In this document: piece after piece, positions 56,410-64,000 of the stretch
Numbering within the stretch: position 1 is the stretch's first letter
How the letters are laid out: every line of letters starts with the position of its first letter
Assembly (NCBI GenBank): GCA_963281255.1
Contig: OY725491.1
Location: 5,568,857-5,632,856, forward strand
DNA: 64,000 nt
From: Aphrocallistes beatrix
Lineage: Eukaryota; Porifera; Hexactinellida; Sceptrulophora; Aphrocallistidae
Direction: 5' to 3'
Position numbers and translations under genes: made by a program
Notes under the pieces: model-generated
The model's database searches: none
What the model was told of the DNA's origin: nothing
The model's input: only the letters and a program-made list of their open reading frames with translations

Positions 56410-57142
56410 TTTTATTGTAGTTCAAATTATAAAGTTTTAGAAAAAAATTTGTATTTATATATTTTCAGATTTCAAAGAGTTATAAGAGAGAGAGCTTTAA
56501 ATATCGGTAACGTGAGTGCGTAAAAGGAAATGACCTTTTGTGCCAGAGCAAAGCAATTGTGTAATCTCTTTTCAGAGCTTTTCCATTATAAGATTTAACA
56601 GAGCAATTTCATAAGCATTCAATTCTAATTATTAACCGATATAATATGCCTATGTTACTAACTTAGTGTACGTGTAGTATATTGATTATTTGGCTTCATA
56701 TTACACATATCAGCTTATGTCCATTGAAGCTAATTTTAGACCATTGAAAGCTAATACAGCCATAATATTTCAGAGTATGGCTTGAAGCATTCAGCCATCT
56801 GATTAAGAAGTTCATCAATGAGATAAGCAACACTCGTCCACTGAAATGGACGTCAATTAAATAACTTAATTACAGTTTAGATAGAATTAGAATATCATTG
56901 AAACTGACTTCACGACACCAATTAAGAATATTTTTAAAGCATTTCGATAATTTTTATTGGCAAACTAAAACGTAAAAAATGCACTAGAATTAAATGAACT
57001 TTATAATAAAACTATTTCTCACAGACAGAGAAAAAAAAACACAACTCAAACTCATAGAAGTCAAAAAGTGAAAATCTAAGTGAAAATCTAAGTGAAAATC
57101 TAAGTGAAAATCTAAGTGAAGCAATACAAATCTCATAACTCA
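56410..57142. other. intergenic, copine promoter and MTR 3' flank
   Basis: A minus-strand TATATAAATA motif at about 56450-56462 lies some 45 bases before the copine ATG and may be its TATA box. A 12-bp tandem repeat (57066-57120) lies just after the MTR stop codon. Confidence 0.45.
57066..57120. repeat. 12-bp tandem repeat in the MTR 3' flank
   Basis: About four and a half copies of AAGTGAAAATCT in direct orientation, beginning about 20 bases after the stop codon, so probably transcribed in the 3' UTR. Confidence 0.85.
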
Positions 57143-60100
57143 CTACACGTTGTAAGCCAGTAGAGGTGTAAGCGATGTCTCCACTGAAGAGAACTCCTCA
57201 CCCTTCCTATCAGCATAGTCAATAACTTGCTCCTTCGTTATCTTACCGACTGAGAAGTAAGAGGCTTTAGGGTTAGCAAAATAAAGTCCAGATACAGAGG
57301 CAGCTGGATGCATAGCTAAACTTTCAGTTAGCTCAATCCCTATCTGAGATGAAACGTCCATTATTCGCCACATTGTCACCTTCTCAGTGTGGTCAGGTTG
57401 AGTGGGATAGCCTGGAGCTGGTCTAATTCCTTGATAGCGGACCCTGTGAAGGTCTTGAGGCGTTAGATCTTCTTCTGGGGAGTAAGCCCAGAATTCCTTG
57501 CGAATACGAGCGTGCAACTCCTCTGCAAACGCCTCTGCCAATCTATATAAAAGGTTGAAGAGTAAATTGTATAATCAAAGAATTAGGACAAAGTAAGTAA
57601 CACAGTACATAAACAATTTAGTTTTATGAAAATAAATGTTTAAGACATATGGAGATCAGTATCGATAGACACTGAATGAATTTCTGAAATCCTTACTACC
57701 TAAAGCATTGGCATAAATAGTCAGCACTAAATTAAAATATAAAAACCTGGTTAAAACCGCACCATCTAAATCTTTTGTCCAGTTTAACCAAATTTTGTTT
57801 AGAAATATTTCCTGAGTTTGATATTTTGTCCATTTTTAAAAAAAAATTTCTAAAAATAACTACTTAATCTGTATATATGTATGTATGCTTTCCCTTATTC
57901 GGACTTTTTGCATTAATTAAATTAGTTTTATGAGTTTATTCGGCTTTGAACTGTCCTGTCCAAACCCTTTAAGATAATTCAAAACTTCAAAATTACAGAT
58001 TTAAGGAATAAAGTAACACACTGCAATTATACCTGAAAATATAACACAAATATTAAAAACAATTACATCAAAATATAAACAGCAAAATTTAGAATTATCT
58101 GTACGGTTCAATGGGGAAAGGACCGTTGAGATGGTGCTTCAATCTCTCACTCTCATTCATCACCTTCTCAATCGTTGTTAAAACGAATCTATCTCTGGTA
58201 CCAGGTGAATGGAAACATAATTAGATGAATGCTTTTCGTTTCTTCAGTTTTTGTTCAAACTTTTAATCACAGTTCAAGTCTGTTCAATAATGATGCTGAA
58301 TAAGAGCGTTTACAAAGCAGACTTTTCGAGTTGACTCGTCATATTATTGATCTGTTCGACGAAAATCAAATTGGTAAATTCGTGAGATTCAGTCTGATCA
58401 CATCATGCTATATCTCCGCCTCAAGTAGGAATTTGCCCTTCTTCGAAATATAAAAAAGTTATATTATTCAAACTTTTCTGCGCAAATTCCCACTTTGCGC
58501 GGAACAATAATTTGTGGACGATCATAAATTATACGCAAATGCTAGATATCCAGATACATAGCTATGCTACTATGGAATCGCTCAGCGACATTATTGCTAA
58601 AGATACTTTTAGTGACAGCTATTTTCAGTTATGAAATTATTTTCTCAATTATTATAATAAAATGTTACTAAAAGTAACTCTAGCGAAAATATCGCTGAAT
58701 GACAATTTCTAATCAATGGATTTGGGATTATTAAGCTGGAGGGATAAATTGGAATTAATCCAAAACCCACGAATCTATTTCTGTCAGTCAATTTCAAATC
58801 ACAAAGTTTCTTAGATAACTCCATCCGTTTCCCATATCATCATCTACAGATGTAGACAATAATGAAATGTAGTGCAATATCTAAACCTAACCATCTTCAA
58901 ATGCGTCCTAGAAGAGACTGTATATTTTTATCAGAAAAGATGTGGAATTTTGATTAGAAAACCAATGTAGAATTACAATACAAATTCCATATTTCTGATC
59001 AAAGTTCTACATTGGTTTTCTGATCAAAATTCTACATTTTTTCTGATCCAATAAAAGAGAACAAATCAGAGAAAAAGTTGGATAAGGTGCTTGCATTGAG
59101 AAGTGCCAGTACATTTCAAGAAAGCATATTCTGCTATTTATTCTAAAGCTATACATACTCAACTGAAATAGTACACTGATATGAAACTAAATACCAATCA
59201 CATCGCCATTCCTGTAAATTAAGATATTCTAGTAATACAACGATACTTTCATTGCACTATTTTGGTAGGAGCAAACATTGTATTACAAACCTTTGGCATT
59301 ATAATGCCAGTGCGTTTTTCTGATATTTCTAAATCATTGCGCTTGTATCTATGGTTTAGAAATGTAGGAGGGATGAACTCACCCTGCTTCCCCTTGATTT
59401 CAACCCCCCCCCATCCATCCCCAGTGGATATTGTGTCTATGATACATAGCTAAATGTCCAAATTGGTAGAGCGAGAAGTATCAACAATTTAACCATTGAA
59501 TTAAAATAATTCTATTCTTATGCCAATTTCGTTCGGTAAAATTCAAAATGAAAGAGTTACATTGAGAAAACGTTAGAATGTCCTTTCCTACTTTCTCCAA
59601 AGCAAATCTGTATGTAAAATACTAATATTTACTTTAAAATATTTGAGAAAATAAATCAATGTCACCTGTCGGCTAACGCTTTGACCATAATATCATTATA
59701 CACATCTTGCTTCTCTAGATATTCTGCACACAACTCTTCCACACCAAACCCAACAGAAACCGCGAACATTCCGACATAATCAACTAACCCAGAAGATTTG
59801 GGTGCTACGAAATCTGAAATACAGAGGTAGGGTTCGTCCAAATCGCCTATTTTCTCCTCCTGCTGTCTTAAACCATACAAAGTTCCTATCTCATTTGAAA
59901 GGTCTTGTGCTAAAAGTTTAATGTCATCATTGATTGAGTAAGCTGGGCAAATTAAGAATGTTCCACGTGCCTCAAGTTTCCCATTTTCTATTATATCCTT
60001 CAACAAAACTTGTGCTTCTTCAAATAGTTTCAACGCCTCTTGTCCAACTTGCTTATCTTTGAAGATTTTAGGGTAACCACGATTGGGGTACTTTCCTCTT

Positions 60101-63100
60101 AGCTGCCAAAGGTCGAAAAAAGGTTTCCAATCAATAAATGGTACCAATCTATTCAAGTCATACTTCATGAATGTAGCTGTAGAGATAGTAGGTTTAATTG
60201 GGGGGAATGAAGGCCAGTTGATATTGAATGAGTTGTCACGTGCCTTTTTGAGAGAAAGGAATGTACGGTCCTTCAGTGAATCCATGTGATCTTGACGAAT
60301 ATCCGCATAATCCTCTCGAACCTAAATAAACAGGAAATCCAATTATTCATAAAAAAATCGTAATCGTTTTATGCAGAAATATTTTCTTAAAATTTTGCTA
60401 AGTAAGCTAACTAATATTAACCTATTAAAACCTTCAATCTGGATTGTTAAATATAGGATCAATGGCTCATTAGATCCATTGGAAATAAAAATTTCAACCA
60501 AAGTCATTCTTATCAGTACAGTGGAGTTCGCTTATCAGCAATTTCTTTATTAGCAACCAATTTTCAAGTCACAAGTGTAGATTTTGTATTAATTCTGTTC
60601 CCTTATTAGCGACCTACAGTCAGGTTCGCTTAATATGAACATTCGCTTATTGCGAACAAACTCTCTGGTCCCAATTCAACAAGTTCCATAGGATTTGTAT
60701 TAGGTAAGTTCGCTTAATATGAAGTCTCTCTATTATGAACAGACTTTTTAGTCCCCAAGGTGTTCATAATAAGCGACCCTGACTGTAGTTCTAATAAGCA
60801 AATTCCACTGTGTATTCCTCAAACTAATCCACTCTACTCACTTCGTCCATGAACAAGTCCGGCTCTTTCAACAAGCTCTGCGCTACAACCACACTCTTGC
60901 TGGCGTCCAGTACATGGACGCAGGGACCCGAGTAGCAAGGAGCTATCTTCACAGCTGTGTGAGGACGAGATGTGGTAGCACCTCCTATCAACAGGGGGCA
61001 AGTGAACTCTCTCCTCTCCATCTCTTTCGCTACGTGGATCATCTCTTCCAGCGATGGGGTGATCAGTCCGGATAAACCTACGTAGTTAATGTGTATCAGG
61101 GTTTTTCTAAGGGTGCAAGGGGAGAGTATTCCCCCTACATAGGCGTAGCTATTTTGATTTTTTTCATGGTTAGCTGAGGTGGCGAATTTGTAAACATAAA
61201 TCAAACTAATGTGGCATGCCACCCCCAAGTCAACATGACATTTGGGTCTGGGGTGGCACGCTACCCCTGCCACGCCTGGAGTTACGTCTATGCCCCCCTA
61301 TTAAAATTATGAATTCTACAATCGAACATTAAGCATATTAACACCATCCATGGTGTACTATGTTAAAAGCTAAGAAGCTTCTATTTCCAGATTAAATGAA
61401 ATTACCTATAAAATCTGCTTTCTCCTCAATAGCAGTCTGCAGTATCTTCTCACACGGAGTCATCACTCCCAAATCCACAACTTTATAGTTGTTACAGCCC
61501 AGCACTACTCCGACGATATTCTTCCCGATATCATGCACATCTCCCTTCACAGTTGCTATCACGATAACTCCACTGTTAGAAGGGACATTAGATTCCGAAC
61601 TGGTGCCGAGGAGTAACCTTTCCTCTTCCATATATGGAATCAACCAAGCCACGGCTTTCTTCATGACACGAGCTGATTTTATCACCTGGGGCAAGAACAT
61701 CTTTCCAGATCCGAATAAATCTCCAACCACGTTCATTCCTATAAACATAATTGACTTTGTAACATGCTTAAAGCGTAAAATATGCACTATTTCCTTCCTT
61801 CGTCAGGCAAACAGATTCGTAATGTTCTTATATAGTATTATATGGACTTAATATCATAGAACAGATGTACAGTCTAAAATGAGCGAATCTTCTCTCTGTC
61901 AAGAGTTACAAAAGCTAATCATTTCCGATAAATAAATCTTCGATAAATACTAAATCTTCCCGTTTTATTTAATTTCAGTTAGAGAGAATATTTCATAAGA
62001 TATTCCAACTTGTGTTGCAAATGGAAATTATTGCAATCGTACACCTTCCAATTACCAAATTAATTTGGACAGAAAACATCAATCGTCGAGTTTTAAAAGA
62101 CATCTTTCATTCCTAATTGATACACAAGTATTATTCTGTTTTGAGTGTACCTTTCATGAGCGGTCCTTCTATGATGTGAATAGGACGAGAATAGAGGTCA
62201 GGACTCAACCTGGCAGCCTCCACATCTTCAGTTATGTACTTGTCAATGCCTTTAATTAGTGAGTACTCTATCCTATCTTCTAACGGATCGTCTCTCCACT
62301 CCTCTACAGCGCCTGGAGTCAGTACACTCCCTGAACCTAGGCCTGAAAAAGAGTATTGTACCAATATCATTCATAAATAAATGGGATAAAATATACTTTT
62401 GTTTAAATTTGAATTTGAGTAAGAAAGAGGAAATTTGATAAATAATATTGAATATTAAAATTGTATACCGTCACTTTAATTTTTTCAATCAATTAAACAC
62501 TCTTTTGTGATAAATTTCATAATTCTGTGTGACTAAAGGACATTTTTTCTAAATATACCAATATGTCTCGATTTTGATGGAATATCAGCTGTTTCAAAAA
62601 AGGTTCAAAACTCCTCGCATAAATAACATCAATCTAATATTATTCAATTAAGTCTAAAATGCATTCCAGATAGTCAACTCACCTTCTGCATAAGCGAGTA
62701 GTCTCTCAGTAGCATCCGGTCTCTTATTCCATAGAATATCTTCACACAGCTCCAACAGCTCTTTTGGTATATCAGAATACACTGGTAGTTGTCCAGCATT
62801 GACTATCCCCATATCCATACCAGCTTGAATTGCATGGTACAGAAACACTGAATGCATCGCCGAACGTAAGTATTCTTTGCCACGAAAGGCGAACGAAAGG
62901 TTTGAAACGCCTCCACTCACTCTAGACTCAGGGAGATGCTCTTTTATCAGTTTGGTTGCTTCGATAAAAGCTATCCCATACTCATTGTGTTCTTCCATTC
63001 CTGTCCCAATTGTCAAAATGTTTGAATCAAATATGATATCAGATGGATTGAAGTCCAACGTGTTAACCAAGAGGTCATACGAACGCTTGCAGATATCAAA

Positions 63101-64000
63101 TTTTCTCTGACTTTCAGTCGCTTGGCCCACTTCGTCAAAAGCCATCACGACTACAGCAGCTCCGTGATTCTTGATTAGTCTCGCTTTTTCAATGAAATCC
63201 CGTTCTCCCTCTTTCAGACTTATACTGTTCACAATACATTTGCCTATAACAATGCGAAACTGCTTATAAGATTAGAAATTAAATGTATACCATATACTGG
63301 AATATTAGCCGGGGCGATTATTAAAAAACATTAAATTACCTGGGGTAATTTCTATTTATAGCAAAGACCCACACTTCTAAGGTTTCCCCGCCCAAAATGA
63401 CTTAACCGGAAATGAGTTAGCAAAAATCTAGCGCCATTTAAGAGTTAAATTTAGTCCCATTTGCCCCCTGAAGAAAAATTAATATCTCAGATATAAGCGA
63501 GTTTTTAATGAATATTACTGCACGAGTGAATCAAGAAATGGTAGAAAGGAAGAATTTACCATTAATATTTTTTCCAACAGGTACAAAAAAATTATAAGCA
63601 CCATCTTTGGGGAGGGTGATTATTCTAGGGCCGGCTACTATTCGAGTAAATACGGATCTAGATTTAAGTTTTTCATGTTGGCAAACAAATACAGTCAGGG
63701 TCGCTTTTTGTGAACCACCAGGGGACCAAAGAATCTGTTCATAATAGAGATACTCCATATTAAGCGAACTTGATTCAATACAAATCCTATCTAAGAAATG
63801 AAATTGGGACCAGGAGGTTAGTTCATAATAAACGAATGTTCATATTAAGCGGGTTCATAATAAGCGACCCTGACTGTATTTATATATTAAATGAGTGAAA
63901 GAGTTTAGGAAATTTATAAGATTAACTCACCCTGTGCACATTTCAACCCTGCCTCTATAACTCTAAAATTACTCGAATCAATGCACAAAGGCACCCTTGC
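57143..64000 (-). CDS. MTR: cobalamin-dependent methionine synthase, 3' seven exons (partial)
   Basis: Exons in coding order are 64000(edge)-63931, 63243-62683, 62342-62151, 61738-61406, 61077-60842, 60321-59666 and 57542-57143. All internal junctions are GT-AG and phase-consistent. The enzyme moves methyl from 5-methyltetrahydrofolate to homocysteine through cob(I)alamin in the cytosol. The first exons are the end of the folate-binding domain ([46 protein letters not shown]). Then come the helical cap ([32 protein letters not shown]) and the B12 Rossmann domain with [11 protein letters not shown], whose His is the lower cobalt ligand, and [18 protein letters not shown]. The reactivation domain has [30 protein letters not shown] and [15 protein letters not shown]. 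The homocysteine domain lies off the right edge. The 2.1 kb last intron is the largest. Confidence 0.95.
58095..58192 (-). other. possible short terminal exon inside the last MTR intron
   Basis: Minus-strand sequence after an AG acceptor reads [20 protein letters not shown] and on to an end in PFPIEPYR and stop, a well-formed 32-residue stretch of non-repetitive, soluble-looking protein. The MTR exons on either side join perfectly without it. It might be the last exon of a nested same-strand gene or a fragment of a processed copy. I do not recognise the family. Confidence 0.3.
58935..59050. repeat. palindromic repeat built on TTTTCTGATC, MTR intron
   Basis: GATTAGAAAACCAATGTAGAA and TTCTACATTGGTTTTCTGATC are inverted, and the TTTTCTGATCAAAA word repeats downstream. 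It is related to the block at 8565-8670. Confidence 0.6.
60519..60810. mobile_element. MITE (CAGTGGAATTCGCTTAT family) hosting a second MITE, MTR intron
   Basis: The outer ends are CAGTGGAGTTCGCTTATCAG and CTAATAAGCAAATTCCACTG. The body matches the relic at 14266-14393. It is interrupted at 60617-60785 by an unrelated MITE whose insertion duplicated TA (60615-60616 and 60786-60787). It sits 32 bases beyond the 60842 MTR splice donor. Confidence 0.8.
60617..60785. mobile_element. inner MITE, CAGTCAGGGTCGCTTA family
   Basis: Ends CAGTCAGGTTCGCTTAATAT and ATAATAAGCGACCCTGACTG, 169 bp, TA on both sides. The same family is at 63692-63876. Confidence 0.85.
63692..63876. mobile_element. MITE, CAGTCAGGGTCGCTTA family, first visible MTR intron
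   Basis: Ends CAGTCAGGGTCGCTTTTTGT and ATAATAAGCGACCCTGACTG with TA flanks, 185 bp. The interior shares TTGGGACC and ATACAAATCCTAT-type words with the inner element at 60617-60785. Confidence 0.82.

Noticed and set aside
60824..61273. Upstream extension of the MTR exon at 60842-61077
   Set aside because: The extra residues before the 61077 acceptor are intron; the family sequence begins exactly at the acceptor and the phase matches the previous donor.
61225..61300. Possible repeat with GGGGTGGCA words in an MTR intron
   Set aside because: Suggestive of a decayed transposon end, but no inverted partner or second copy could be matched by eye.
63531..63758. 75-codon minus-strand frame between MTR exons
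   Set aside because: It lies in an MTR intron, partly inside the MITE at 63692-63876, and opens at a different position from any splice site.
1..64000. tRNA, rRNA or CRISPR-like arrays
   Set aside because: No clear cloverleaf with box A/B, no rRNA sequence and no direct-repeat/spacer arrays were seen; short tandem repeats are simple microsatellites.

Overview
The window is nuclear DNA of an AT-rich animal. Protein-coding genes are either single long open frames or exon chains joined by short GT-AG introns. The gene set is metazoan: a SAY-domain PHD protein of the PHF10/BAF45a type, BAP1-type deubiquitinase, ODAD2/ARMC4 outer-dynein-arm docking factor, B12-dependent methionine synthase, 5-oxoprolinase, copine, ABCG half-transporters, EMC8/9, mitochondrial uL22 and an RPUSD2-type pseudouridine synthase. 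Many genes are intronless and spacing is tight in the right two thirds, so an early-branching animal with a compact genome (for example a sponge) is plausible. The species cannot be fixed from the sequence alone.

Layout. 1-19.9 kb is gene-poor: one intronless STE20/PAK-like kinase (5619-6617) lies among repeat relics. 19.97-22.67 kb (-) holds two exons that look like part of ODAD2, with no continuation visible downstream. 23.5-37.5 kb is a run of minus-strand genes: PHF10-like, BAP1-like, OPLAH (six exons, about 1,293 codons, apparently complete), EMC8/9 and RPUSD2-like. 38.1-45.0 kb (+) is a tandem array of three ABCG half-transporters; the third carries a +1 frameshift. 45.8-53.1 kb (-) has mitochondrial uL22m and then three tandem single-exon paralogues of an unrecognised seven-transmembrane family. 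A dead DD34D mariner sits between copies 2 and 3. 54.4-56.4 kb (-) is an intronless copine with a Pro/Gly/Tyr-rich tail. 57.1-64.0 kb (-) is the 3' two thirds of methionine synthase (seven exons visible; the gene runs off the right edge).

Mobile DNA is small and abundant. There are several families of 57-350 bp inverted-repeat (MITE-like) elements. Some have TA target sites and CAGT..CGCTTA-type ends like pogo/Tigger; one is nested in another. Others are hAT-like, with CAG.. ends and 8-bp target duplications, and one is mariner-like with perfect 26-bp ends. Many sit inside introns of OPLAH, MTR and ODAD2.

Functionally, MTR (methyl transfer to homocysteine) and OPLAH (5-oxoproline to glutamate, glutathione cycle) both belong to sulfur amino-acid and glutathione metabolism; their proximity is probably coincidental. 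The most novel content is the tandem 7TM family: cytoplasmic loops are almost invariant and predicted extracellular segments vary, which fits a lineage-specific receptor family. Next are the mosaic (gene-conversion-like) patterns in both the 7TM and ABCG arrays.
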